Assembly (NCBI GenBank): GCA_964457365.1
Contig: CAYWFP010000023.1
Location: forward strand, 1 to 42,875
Direction: 5' to 3'
Origin: CAYWFP01 sp964457365
GTDB taxonomy: Bacteria; Planctomycetota; SZUA-567
DNA length: 42,875 nt
Positions 25,436-34,049 of the stretch are shown piece after piece. The notes beneath the pieces were generated by a model, which was not told the origin of the DNA, made no database searches, and saw only the letters and a list, made by a program, of their open reading frames with translations. A program made the position numbers and the translations under genes. Position 1 is the first letter of the stretch; each line of letters opens with the position of its first letter.

Positions 25436-26796
25436 CGGCTTCGACGCAAATCGCCGACGATTCGCTACGCCTGATTACCACGCTGTACGAGTTGACCCTC
25501 GAGGCCAACCTCGCCGCCACTCGCGCGCAACTGGTCTTTCATTGCATCAACAGCACGATCAAGCTCTTCCCCTATTCGCGCGCCGTGCTGTGGAGCTTCG
25601 AATACGGCGCGCCGCAGCTGGAAGGCGTCAGCGGTCGCGCCGACGCCGAGGCGCAAACGCCGCTGGCGCGGAGCTGGCGCAAGCTGGTCAAGACACTGGC
25701 GAACCGGGAAGAGGCGGCGATCCTCGCGGACGAGTCTTTCGCGGGCGAAGCAGGAGAGACCTGGACGGCGCTGGCGGGAAAGACCGACGGCCTCTCGGTG
25801 CTCTGGGTGCCGGTGCGGACGGGCGGGAAGGTGGTCGCCGCGATCTGGCTCGAGCGTTGGGGCGGCGAGCGCTGGGGCGAGCGCGAGCAGAAGCTCCTCT
25901 CGTCGCTGGCGGTCGGATACGGCGCGGCTTGGTCGCGTTTCGAGCCGCGCGTGCCGTGGGGCGCGCTGGCGCGCCGCTGGCTCTGGCGGCGCTCCGCGGC
26001 GCTCCTGGCGTTGGCCGCGGTGGTCGTGGTGGCGCTCCTGCCGGTGCGGCTGCGCGTGGTCGCGCCCTGCGAGGTGGTGCCGGAGGAGCCGCGGGTGGTG
26101 GCCGCGCCGCTGAAGGGGGTGATCGACCGCGTGGCGGTGAAACCGGGCGACGCGGTCGCGGCGGGGGATCTGGTCTTCGTCTACGACAAGCGCGAGGTGC
26201 TGCAGGAGATGAAGATCGCCGAGCGCAAGGTCGAGGAGCTGCGCAGCACGCTCGCCCGGGCCAAGGTGCAGGCTTTCGAGGATCCCAAGATGCGCGCGCA
26301 GGTGGCGATCCTGGAGTACCGGCTCGCGCAGCAGCGCGAACGGTTCGATCTGGCCAAGCACCAGGCCGACCGGCTCGAGGTGGAGGCCGATACCCGCGGC
26401 GTGGTCCTCATCGACGCGCCGCACGAATGGTCCGGCCGCGCCGTCGTCGTCGGCGAGCGGGTGCTGCGTATCGTCGACCCGGCGGAATCGCGTCTGCGTC
26501 TCTGGCTGCCGGAGGACGACAACATCGCTTTCGGCGAGGACGAGCCGGTCGAGGTGCTACTCGATGCCGATCCCGGCCGTCGCCGCCGCGCCAGGCTCGA
26601 CTTCGTCGCCATGCACGCCGGGGTCAGCCCGGGCGGGGTCTCCAGCTTCATGGCCGAGGCCGAGTGGGTGGCGGAGGAGACGGATCTGCGCATCGGGCTC
26701 ACGGGCAGCGCCGTCCTCTACGGTGAGCGCGTGATCTTCGCCTACTGGCTGCTGCGCAAACCGCTGAAGTCGATCCGCCGCTATCTGGGGTGGTAG
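25432..26796 (+). CDS. GAF-domain/HlyD fusion: adaptor with cytoplasmic sensor-like domain
   Basis: Protein of 454 residues. Residues about 15-175 resemble a GAF domain (LVFHCINSTIKLFPYSRAVL, SVLWVPVRTGGKVVAAIW, REQKLLSSLAVGYGAAW). One membrane segment follows at about 186-206 (AALLALAAVVVVALLPV). The rest is an HlyD-type adaptor: lipoyl half PLKGVIDRVAVKPGDAVAAG (220-250), a short alpha-hairpin (about 260-315), the second lipoyl half with GRAVVVGERVLRIVDP, and a beta-barrel. The topology puts GAF in the cytoplasm and the adaptor in the periplasm. GAF domains bind small ligands or partners; the ligand is unknown, and it may be structural. The ATG overlaps the stop of the upstream adaptor (ATGA) and the stop lies one base before the next ATG, so the three genes are tightly coupled. 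Confidence 0.8.
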   Translation: MTASTQIADDSLRLITTLYELTLEANLAATRAQLVFHCINSTIKLFPYSRAVLWSFEYGAPQLEGVSGRADAEAQTPLARSWRKLVKTLANREEAAILADESFAGEAGETWTALAGKTDGLSVLWVPVRTGGKVVAAIWLERWGGERWGEREQKLLSSLAVGYGAAWSRFEPRVPWGALARRWLWRRSAALLALAAVVVVALLPVRLRVVAPCEVVPEEPRVVAAPLKGVIDRVAVKPGDAVAAGDLVFVYDKREVLQEMKIAERKVEELRSTLARAKVQAFEDPKMRAQVAILEYRLAQQRERFDLAKHQADRLEVEADTRGVVLIDAPHEWSGRAVVVGERVLRIVDPAESRLRLWLPEDDNIAFGEDEPVEVLLDADPGRRRRARLDFVAMHAGVSPGGVSSFMAEAEWVAEETDLRIGLTGSAVLYGERVIFAYWLLRKPLKSIRRYLGW

Positions 26797-26797
26797 C

Positions 26798-28921
26798 ATG
26801 ACCACGCAGGACGATCCGCTGCTGGCGCCGCTTCGCCGCGACCTGGAGTTCTACCCCGGTCCGCCCGAACTCGACGGCGCGCCGACGTGCGCGATTCACG
26901 ATCCGCTCGGCGGCACCTACGACAAGATGGGCTGGGCCGAGGCGCAGGTGCTGTTGCGCTTGCGCGTGCCGCGGCGGCTCTCGTCGCTCCTGGCGGAGTT
27001 GCGCCGGTTCACGCCGCTGGCGTTCGGCGCTGAGGACGTTCTGGCGCTGCATCGCGAAGCGACCGCGCGCGGGCTGACGCTGGCGGGGGTGGTGGCGCCG
27101 GTCGACCGCTTGCTGCAGCTCCAGGCCCAGCGACGGGTCCGGCCGCTGTGGTGGATGCTGCAGCATTACCTCTACATCCGCGTGCCGCTCCTGCGCCCAG
27201 ATCGCTTCCTCGCGCGCACCGTCGAGCGGGTCGGGCTCCTGGGGGGGCGCACGGCGCGCTGGCTGTATTTGCTGCTGGGGCTGGCGGGGCTGTTCTTCCT
27301 GCTGCAGCGACCCGGCGAATACTTCGCCACCTTCCCCGATTTCTTCAGCTGGCAAGGCGCGTTCTACTACGGGTTGACCGTACTGGCGTTGAAGCTGCTG
27401 CACGAGTTCTCGCATGCCTATGTGGCCAAGAGCTTCGGCGTGCGCGTCCGCTCGATGGGGGTGGTCTTCATGGTATTGATGCCGATTCCCTTCAGCGACG
27501 TCACCGACGCCTGGCAACTGCCCGACCGCAAGCGGCGCCTGCTCATCGCGCTGGCGGGGATCCTGAGCGAGCTCGTTCTCGCGGGCGTGGCGCTCTTCTT
27601 CTGGGGCATCAGCCCGTCGGGGGTCTGGCGCGACCTGTGCTTTATCGTCTCCTCGGTGACGCTGGCCTCGACGCTGCTGGTCAACCTCAATCCGGCGATG
27701 CGTTTCGACGGGTACTATATTCTTGCCGACATCTGGGGGATCGACAATCTCCAGCCGCGCGCCTTCGCCCTGAGCAAGTGGGCCTTGCGCAAGGCGCTCT
27801 TGGGGCTGGACCTGCCGCCGCCGGAGGAGGGTGTTTCGCGTCGCCGGCTCATCGGCTTGATGTTCTACGCCGTCTACGCCTGGATCTACCGCATCGGCCT
27901 GTACTTCGGCATCGCGTTGCTGGTCTACGCCAAGTTCACCAAGGTCGTCGGCGTCGCGCTCTTCTTCGCCGAGATCGGCTTCTTCTTCGTCCGCCCGGTC
28001 GTCAACGAGACGGCGACGCTGATCGGCTACCGGCGGCATCTGCGTTTCAACCTGCGCCTGCTGGCGACGCTGCTGGCGCTGGCGGCGCTGCTGGCATGGC
28101 TGGCGCTGCCGCTGCCGCGGTGGGTCGGCGCGCCGGCCATCGCCGTACCGCAGGCGAGTCAGACGCTCTACGCCGCGCACGCGGGACGGGTGGTCGAGAT
28201 GACGGCGGAGCGCGGCGATCCTGTGGAGAAGGGCCGGGCGCTGCTGCGAATCGAATCGATCGAGCTTGAGAGCGCGTTCCGCCAGCAGCAGACGGAACTG
28301 GCGATTCTGCAACGCGAGCGCGAGGTCCTGGTCCGCAGCGAGGAGGGCCGGGCGTTTCTGGAGGAAAAGGTCGAGCAGATCGCCCAGGTGCGCGCGGAGC
28401 TGCAACGCCTGCGGGAACTGCGCCGCGGCAGCGTCGTCCGCGCCGGTATCGACGGTGTGCTGATCGAGTGGGACGAGGCCTTGCGCCCGGGCGCCTTCGT
28501 CCGGGACCAGGCCGTGCTCGGCCGCATCGCCGAGGCGCGCGGCCTGCAGCTTCAGGCCTATGTCGCCGAGGCCGACGCGAAGTATATCGACACCGAGGCC
28601 GAAGCCGTCTTCATTCCCGCCGGCGGCGGGGCGGAGTGGCGTTGCCGGGTGGTCGACTTCGGCACGGTCCGCGCCGAGACGTTGCCGTACCTTCCGCTCT
28701 CCTCGCTGCTGCGCGGCGAGATCGCGGTGACCGAGCGCCGCGACGGCACGCTGGCCATGCGAGAGAGCCGTTTCGAGATGACACTGGCGTTGCGTGATGT
28801 CCAACCGCCGCCTCGCATAAAACGCACCGGCCGCCTCTGGCTGCGCACCACGCCGCGCTCGCGCCTGTGGGACGGCTTGCTCTACGTCTATGCCGTGCTG
28901 GTACGCGAAAGCGGGTTTTAA
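26798..28921 (+). CDS. M50 site-2-protease-like membrane protein fused to HlyD-type adaptor
   Basis: Integral membrane protein of 707 residues, of the kind annotated as putative peptide zinc metalloprotease. Residues 1-140 are a cytoplasmic domain (YPGPPELDGAPTCAIHDP). Membrane segments occupy about 150-440. The M50 zinc site is intact: HEFSH at 202-206 and the third-ligand motif NPAMRFDG with Asp304. Residues about 450-690 form an HlyD-like module: lipoyl half AGRVVEMTAERGDPVEKGRALL, coiled coil, then a second half VRAGIDGVLIEWDEALRPGAFV and a beta-barrel. The family cleaves substrates within the membrane or is thought to act in export of peptides; which applies here is not known. ATG 26798 follows the previous stop by one base. 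It ends the cassette. No ABC ATPase is encoded with it. Confidence 0.82.
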   Translation: MTTQDDPLLAPLRRDLEFYPGPPELDGAPTCAIHDPLGGTYDKMGWAEAQVLLRLRVPRRLSSLLAELRRFTPLAFGAEDVLALHREATARGLTLAGVVAPVDRLLQLQAQRRVRPLWWMLQHYLYIRVPLLRPDRFLARTVERVGLLGGRTARWLYLLLGLAGLFFLLQRPGEYFATFPDFFSWQGAFYYGLTVLALKLLHEFSHAYVAKSFGVRVRSMGVVFMVLMPIPFSDVTDAWQLPDRKRRLLIALAGILSELVLAGVALFFWGISPSGVWRDLCFIVSSVTLASTLLVNLNPAMRFDGYYILADIWGIDNLQPRAFALSKWALRKALLGLDLPPPEEGVSRRRLIGLMFYAVYAWIYRIGLYFGIALLVYAKFTKVVGVALFFAEIGFFFVRPVVNETATLIGYRRHLRFNLRLLATLLALAALLAWLALPLPRWVGAPAIAVPQASQTLYAAHAGRVVEMTAERGDPVEKGRALLRIESIELESAFRQQQTELAILQREREVLVRSEEGRAFLEEKVEQIAQVRAELQRLRELRRGSVVRAGIDGVLIEWDEALRPGAFVRDQAVLGRIAEARGLQLQAYVAEADAKYIDTEAEAVFIPAGGGAEWRCRVVDFGTVRAETLPYLPLSSLLRGEIAVTERRDGTLAMRESRFEMTLALRDVQPPPRIKRTGRLWLRTTPRSRLWDGLLYVYAVLVRESGF

Positions 28922-29084
28922 AGACTCGTCCTTTATTTCATTGCCGCCGATTCGTGCAGGACAACCGGGGAACTCGCCCCACGCCGCCGAAACGTCTTTA
29001 TCGCCACTTGCGGTCGAGTCGTACCGTTTTCGACTCAATAGTCGCATAAACGCGAAGAATCGCTGTCGATTCCGCGCTGTGCGT

Positions 29085-29112
29085 TTGACTAGTTCTGAAC
29101 CAAGCGTATGCT
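29085..29112 (+). promoter_or_regulatory. Promoter-like boxes before the PAS pseudogene
   Basis: TTGACT (29085-29090) and TATGCT (29107-29112) are separated by 16 bases. The transcript would begin about 45 bases before the pseudogene reading frame. The 243 bases between the M50 gene and the pseudogene hold nothing else I recognise. Confidence 0.4.
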
Positions 29113-29164
29113 GTGTACAAGAACGTACTTGAAACGAGGGGGGAGCACATGACGGGATTGTATC

Positions 29165-29674
29165 ATGAACGACTCTGCTGCCGCTTCTTCGAAGTCCTCG
29201 TCTGAGCCGTCTGCATCGAAAACGGCTCTCTCCGAAGCCGATGTCTTCAAGTTGATCGTCGAGAGTAGCTTCGATCTCATCGTGGTCCTGGATGGCAGTA
29301 AACGTTTCCGGTACGTCAATTCGCGTCATGAAGAAACCCTTGGTTACGCATCGGCGGAAATGGTCGGCAGGCCGGTCCGCTAGTTTATTCATCCCGCCGA
29401 TATGGATACGGTGGACGGTGTCTTCGCCGCTTGTTTTGAGCGCCCGGAGACGGAGCAGCGCGTCGACTTTCGCATCCGCCGCGCCGACGGCCGGGATACC
29501 TTCGTCGCGCTGCGCCGGATCAATCCGTTCGTGAAGGCCGTGCTCGTCTCCGGGTACGATCTCAACGGCCAGACCCGCACGGTCCTCGACGAGGGCCTGC
29601 GCGGCTTTCTCAAGAAACCGTTCGACGAAGCGGAGCTGATCCGGCGTGTCGAGGACGTCCTGGGCGAGCCGTGA
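29165..29674 (+). pseudogene. Decayed PAS/receiver sensor gene with internal stop
   Basis: One frame encodes a PAS domain (VFKLIVESSFDLIVVLDG, then YVNSRHEETLGYASAEMVGRP), is interrupted by TAG at 29381-29383, and then continues in the same frame with FIHPADMDTVDGVFAAC, the expected next PAS segment, and RIRRADGRDTFVALRR. Directly after this it changes to the last third of a response-regulator receiver domain (VLVSGYDLNG, GFLKKPFDEAELIRRV). In intact hybrid kinases several hundred residues of kinase core lie between these parts, so an internal deletion probably joined them in frame. The strong GAGGGGGGAG ribosome-binding site serves an ATG at 29149 in another frame that stops after 18 codons, while ATG 29165 has none. 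Both signs point to a non-functional remnant. Confidence 0.75.
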
Positions 29675-29678
29675 ATTC

Positions 29679-31196
29679 TTACTCCGCCGTCTCGCCGCCG
29701 AAACGCTCTTTCAACTCGGTATAGGACTTGTCGTTCTGCAGAGCCAGGCGTTGACGGCGTTGCAGCGCCTTCTTTTCTTCGCTCAGCTTCTGCCGCAGCG
29801 CCTCCTTGACCGACGGCGCGCCTTCTCCCGCGTACGCCTTCAGGCTCTCGGCGACCAGCGGATCGTCGCGGTCGATGGCGTCCTCGGGCTGGCCGGCGAG
29901 GTTTTCGAGTTTGTCGATCCGGGCGACCGTCGGCGCCAGGAGCGTTCGCTTCAATTCCGTCACCTGCTCTTTCTTGATGGCGAGCATCGCCTCGACGAAC
30001 AGCGCGCGGTTCATCCCGGGGGGCAGCGACCGGGCGTGCTTCTCGACCGTTTCCTGGTTCTTGTTCTCCGTCTTCCATGCGTCCAGAAGCTGTTGCTGCT
30101 CGTCTGTCAGCGAGTCGTCCGCCGCGGGCTGCTTCGCTTCTTCGGTGCGTTCCAGTTCGTTCGCTTCCTCCTTCTGTTCCAGCGTCTTCGCCAGTGCCGC
30201 GCTGTCGCGGCGCAGCATCGCCCGCAGCGTCTCGGCGGGGACCGAATCGTCGGTGGCGGTGACCCATTGCAGCGGCACCGGCTGCTGCACGCTGGTCCAC
30301 TGCAGCGCGCAGCCCGCGGCCTGCCGGCTGAACGTCTGCGACTCCCTGCCGATGCCCGGGCGCGGTTCGGCGCCGGTGCGGGTCTTCCAGAATTGCCGCA
30401 GGAATTTGTGTACGCCGGACCAGTGCAGCGCCGTGGCCGTCTCCGGCGGAGTGTAGAAAAAGCCGCCGAGGGCGCGAATCTTGCCGCCGGCATCGTTGAC
30501 GAGGACCACCACGTCTTTGGCCTGCGGGTTATCGGTCGGGACGTAGGCGTAGCGGACGATCTGGTAGTTCTCGTCGACGTCGAATTCCTGCGTCGCGATG
30601 CGCTGGTGGTTCTGGGTCACCTCTTCCAGTTCGTGCTTGAGAATGGTCGCGGTGCCCAGCGGCGTCTTCTCGGTGATGCCGAAGGGCTTGACGTTCAGGA
30701 TATAGCGATAGCTGAGGTAGCCGCCGCCGCCGATCAGGGCCAGCAGCAGCAGGATCCCCAGCTTCCCCAGATAGCTCGCCAGGCGCGGCGTGAGTTTGAT
30801 TTCCAGCGGTTGCTTCTCCCGTGTCTGCAACCGCGTGTTGGTCTCGAAATTGAAGCCGCATTGCATGCAGATGATATCGCTCTCGGGAACGACGTTGTTG
30901 CAGATCGGACACTTTTTCATCTTCTGTTTGTGTTTGGTCGTCGATTTGCGTTTCTTGTCCGGGGCCGCTGGCACGGCCTTGGACGCGCGGGTGGTCGACT
31001 TCTTGCGCGAAGCGGAAGCGCCGGCCCTGGACTTGGACGTGGTCGATTTCTTGCGCGAGGCGCGATGCTGGGAGGAGCGCCGGATGCCGTCGACGTGAAA
31101 CGTCTCTCCGCACGGACAGGTGACGCTGTGTCCGACAAGGGTATCGTCCACGCGGAACGATTTTCCGCAGTTGGGGCATTTCATGACAACCGACAT
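29679..31196 (-). CDS. Zinc-ribbon membrane protein with KKSTT-repeat linker
   Basis: Protein of 505 residues, function unknown. The N terminus holds a zinc-ribbon-like site (Cys7, Cys10, Cys27, Cys29). A basic Ser/Thr/Lys linker (about 45-95) repeats KKSTT at 49-53 and 65-69 and KSTT at 84-87. A second ribbon has C96-x2-C99 and C110-x2-C113. One membrane helix lies at about 146-165 (GILLLLALIGGGGYL). The rest, about 340 residues, is charged, helical and Gln/Glu-rich (QKEEANELERTEEAKQ) and probably periplasmic. GGAGG lies 12 bases before ATG 31196; an ATG four codons later is also possible. The ribbons would sit in the cytoplasm. It is convergent with the PAS pseudogene five bases away and has no evident operon partner. 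Confidence 0.75.
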   Translation of the reverse strand: MSVVMKCPNCGKSFRVDDTLVGHSVTCPCGETFHVDGIRRSSQHRASRKKSTTSKSRAGASASRKKSTTRASKAVPAAPDKKRKSTTKHKQKMKKCPICNNVVPESDIICMQCGFNFETNTRLQTREKQPLEIKLTPRLASYLGKLGILLLLALIGGGGYLSYRYILNVKPFGITEKTPLGTATILKHELEEVTQNHQRIATQEFDVDENYQIVRYAYVPTDNPQAKDVVVLVNDAGGKIRALGGFFYTPPETATALHWSGVHKFLRQFWKTRTGAEPRPGIGRESQTFSRQAAGCALQWTSVQQPVPLQWVTATDDSVPAETLRAMLRRDSAALAKTLEQKEEANELERTEEAKQPAADDSLTDEQQQLLDAWKTENKNQETVEKHARSLPPGMNRALFVEAMLAIKKEQVTELKRTLLAPTVARIDKLENLAGQPEDAIDRDDPLVAESLKAYAGEGAPSVKEALRQKLSEEKKALQRRQRLALQNDKSYTELKERFGGETAE

Positions 31197-31356
31197 CGCT
31201 GACGGAAACCTCCGCGAACCGGGGTGCGCATCGGGGCAGAGCAGTGGGGCGCGGCAAAAGGCATGTCGGGCGCCGCTACTCTATTCCTACACGCTGAACG
31301 GGGATTGAGCAAGCGAAATTTTCGGGACGAGTGCGCCATTCCCGCCTTCGCGGCAA

Positions 31357-32133
31357 TTATTGCGCCGACTGCATGTCTGCGGGCAGCATCTCGCTCAAAT
31401 CCTCGCCCGGGACATGGCGGGAATAGATTTCCTCGAAAAGTCCCTCGCGCTTGATCGTATCGAGGGTCTCCTGCCATTTGCGGACCGTCTCGTCGGGAGT
31501 TTTCAGGGAGAAAGCGATGTACAGGAATGCCTTCTTGATGGTGAAGACCGGCTTGATCCGGTTCGGGTCGATGCGGTGCTGTTTGCAGAGCATCAGCGCC
31601 GAGGTCGTGCTCGCTGCCCAGAGGTCGATGCGATTTCCCAGTAACTTCTTGATGTTGCTGCCGTTGTCGCTGGCGCTCTCGATGTTCGGAAACGCCAGTT
31701 TACGCAGGTATTCGTCGCGCGCGTCGGCGCGATAGGTGCCGATCCGTTCGACTTTGCGCGCATCGTCGAGAGTCTCGATCCTGATCGGCGAGTCGGCGCG
31801 GGCGTAGAAAACCCAGCGCGTGACCACGATCGGTCCGACCCACTTGAACAGCTTCTCCCGCGCGGGCGTGCGCGTAGTCGAGAAGAGCGCGACATCGGCC
31901 TGTGTCTGGGCCATTATGTAGGCGCGTTTCCACGGGAGGATCTGGATGCTGCGCGGATGATCCAGGCGTGCGCAGATCTCGCGCACGATATCGACGGCGG
32001 TGCCCGCGGGTTGGCCGGTGTCGTCGACGTAGTTCGCCGGCGGCGCTTCTTCGCTCAACAGCTTCAGGCGCTCGCCTCCCTCGACGACGGAGACGGCGAG
32101 CAGACTCAGTAAGAGGCAGCAGATCGCGCGCAT
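31357..32133 (-). CDS. Periplasmic amino-acid-type solute-binding protein (SBP_bac_3 family)
   Basis: Exported protein of 258 residues with a signal peptide (residues 1-19, CCLLLSLLAVSVVEG). The mature part is a family-3 extracellular solute-binding protein: LKLLSEEAPPANYVDDTGQPAG starts lobe one, VDIVREICARL follows, and ADVALFSTTRTPAREK and YIAFSLKTPDETVRKWQETL are typical for this group. Members bind polar amino acids or act as orphan sensors of the transporter-less kind. No permease or ATPase gene is nearby. The next upstream gene on the same strand is a hybrid histidine kinase 112 bases away, so it may feed a signalling pathway, which is only inference. The ligand cannot be told from the sequence. 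Confidence 0.8.
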   Translation of the reverse strand: MRAICCLLLSLLAVSVVEGGERLKLLSEEAPPANYVDDTGQPAGTAVDIVREICARLDHPRSIQILPWKRAYIMAQTQADVALFSTTRTPAREKLFKWVGPIVVTRWVFYARADSPIRIETLDDARKVERIGTYRADARDEYLRKLAFPNIESASDNGSNIKKLLGNRIDLWAASTTSALMLCKQHRIDPNRIKPVFTIKKAFLYIAFSLKTPDETVRKWQETLDTIKREGLFEEIYSRHVPGEDLSEMLPADMQSAQ

Positions 32134-32245
32134 CCCGGGCTCCCGGCGCTGGTCGAATCCGTTCGCCTATCCTATCAGAATTCGTGATTCGCGGGGATTA
32201 ATCTTCGATTAAAGACGCTCGGCGGCATGGGGGGACGCGGTATGC

Positions 32246-33961
32246 TCAGGCGCGCAACGCTCGCGTCCGTTCGAGCGCGGCCAGCAGTTCCTCGGAGGAG
32301 AACGGCTTCTTCAGTACCTCGGAGACCGGGCCGGGAAGGGCTGCGTTATCGTCGAGGCGGCCGGTGATGACCACGCACGGCGGCTGTCTCTCGGGCGGCA
32401 TCTGCGCCAGCTGTTGCAGAAAGTCCGTCCCCGGCATCGCCGGCAGCAGCAGGTCGACGAAGGCCATGTCGAATCGGCTCTCCTCGATCCTGGCCAGCGC
32501 CGTGGCGCCGTTCTCGGTGGCGAAAACCTCGTGCCCGGCGCGTTCGAGGCACTCGGTGACGAAGGAGCGCACCAGTTCGTCGTCCTCCAGGACCAGAGCG
32601 CGCACCGCCCCCGCCGTGCCGGGCGTCGTCTCGACGGGCGCTGCGGTCGTCTCCCTTTCCTCCGGCGAGAGGGGCAGGCGGACGGTGACGGTCGTGCCGA
32701 TGCCGGGCGTGCTCTCGAAGAACATCTCCCCCTCGTGATTCTGCACGATGCGTTCGCTCACGCTCAGCCCCAGTCCCGCGCCGGCCACCTTGGCCAGCGA
32801 GGAGTCCTGCTCGGCGTGCTCGCCCTTTTTGCTGAAGAACGGCAGCGTCAGCCGCCCCAGGTCCGCCGGCGGAATGCCGCAGCCGGTGTCGCGTACCTCC
32901 AGGAAGGCGCGCCCCGCTTCGACGCCGGTGCGGATGGTGATGCGCTTCTCGGCGCGGTCGGTCAAGGCGTGAATGGCGTTGATGAGCAGGTGCACGATCA
33001 CCTGGCCCATCTCGTGCGGATCCAGCAGCAGCCGCGGCACCTCGCCGGCGTTGCGGACCAGTTCGATGCGCTCGGTCTCGAGCTTGTTCCGCACCAGCAT
33101 GCTCGCGTCGTCGACCACGACGTTGAGGTCGTAATGCACGCGGTTGGCCGGTTCGAGGCGGGTGAACGCCAGCAGGTTGCGCGTGGTGCGCACGACCCGT
33201 TCGGTCGCCTGGCGCATGATCTGCAGGCGGCGGCGGGCTTTCTCGTCCAGCGTCTGCGAACTCCCCAGCAGGTTCATGTAGCCGACCACCGCGGTCATCG
33301 CGTTGTTGAACTCGTGCGCCACGCCAGCGGCGAGGGTGCTGACCGCGCTCATGCGCTCGGTGCGGATCAGCATGCGCTGCATCCGTTCGCGCTCGGCCAT
33401 CTCGGCGCGCAGAAGTTCGTTGGTCCGTTCGAGCTCGGCGGTGCGTTCGGCCACCCGCTGTTCGAGCTCCGCGCGGTAGGCCGCCAGTTCCTTCTCCAGG
33501 CGGATCAGGTCGTCGATGTCCTGTACCACCCCGCAGAGTCGCCTGGGATTGCCCTCCTCGTCGCGTTCGACGATCTTGCCCCGGTCCCAGAGCCACTTCC
33601 AGCCGCCGTCCTTGCGTCTGAGGCGGTAGCGGATGTCGTACGTCGGCTTCTCGCCGCGCAGGTGCTGGCGCATCGTCTCCATCGTCCGCTCGTAGTCCTC
33701 GGGGTGGATCAAGCCGATGAACGCCTCCACCCGCGGCGGGATCTCGTCGGCGTCGTAGCCGAGTATGCCGGTCTTGAGCGGATTGTACAGCAAGTCGCCG
33801 GTCTCGACGTTCCAGTCCCACCACGCCAGGTCGCCCCCCCAGAGGGCCAGCGCCAGGCGGCGCTCCTGCAGGTTGGCCGGCCGTGCCTGCAGCGCGGCCA
33901 GTTCCTGTTTCAGGCGCCGGTTCTCCTCGGCGAGGGCGTTCTCGTTCTCGGCCATGCGCAT
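32246..33961 (-). CDS. PAS hybrid histidine kinase with C-terminal receiver domain
   Basis: Soluble sensor kinase of 571 residues. A short coiled coil (1-40) precedes a PAS domain with PAC motif (about 40-155, DIRYRLRRKDGGWKWLWD). A second coiled coil (155-200) leads to the HisKA helix with phospho-acceptor His216 in AHEFNN. The ATPase domain shows the N box (Asn328 in LLINAIHAL), DTGCGIP (358-364) and GAGLGLS (394-400). A receiver domain (about 453-571) carries acidic Glu459/Asp460/Asp461, phospho-acceptor Asp503 and Lys in LKKPF. No membrane segments are seen, so the signal is cytoplasmic. The frame is open 99 codons further upstream, through the ferredoxin region, but the promoter at 33992-34020 and the PAS start favour ATG 33961 (or 33955). 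The output partner is not adjacent; the response regulator at 41282 is a distant candidate. Confidence 0.9.
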   Translation of the reverse strand: MRMAENENALAEENRRLKQELAALQARPANLQERRLALALWGGDLAWWDWNVETGDLLYNPLKTGILGYDADEIPPRVEAFIGLIHPEDYERTMETMRQHLRGEKPTYDIRYRLRRKDGGWKWLWDRGKIVERDEEGNPRRLCGVVQDIDDLIRLEKELAAYRAELEQRVAERTAELERTNELLRAEMAERERMQRMLIRTERMSAVSTLAAGVAHEFNNAMTAVVGYMNLLGSSQTLDEKARRRLQIMRQATERVVRTTRNLLAFTRLEPANRVHYDLNVVVDDASMLVRNKLETERIELVRNAGEVPRLLLDPHEMGQVIVHLLINAIHALTDRAEKRITIRTGVEAGRAFLEVRDTGCGIPPADLGRLTLPFFSKKGEHAEQDSSLAKVAGAGLGLSVSERIVQNHEGEMFFESTPGIGTTVTVRLPLSPEERETTAAPVETTPGTAGAVRALVLEDDELVRSFVTECLERAGHEVFATENGATALARIEESRFDMAFVDLLLPAMPGTDFLQQLAQMPPERQPPCVVITGRLDDNAALPGPVSEVLKKPFSSEELLAALERTRALRA

Positions 33962-33991
33962 GTTCCCAAAAGGCGTACCGTATTTCACGTT

Positions 33992-34020
33992 ATTCTGAAC
34001 GATCGGCGAGTGGTTGTAAA
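33992..34020 (-). promoter_or_regulatory. Promoter of the hybrid histidine kinase gene
   Basis: On the minus strand TTTACA (34020-34015) and CAGAAT (33997-33992) are separated by 17 bases. Transcription would start near 33985, about 24 bases before ATG 33961. Confidence 0.45.
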
Positions 34021-34049
34021 GAGATGAACAGGCGTCGATTTCCCGGGCA

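Noticed and set aside
29381..29383. UAG in the PAS gene read as pyrrolysine or by programmed read-through
   Set aside because: No pyrrolysine genes are in view, the gene also lacks its kinase core, and the ribosome-binding site is out of frame. Decay is simpler.
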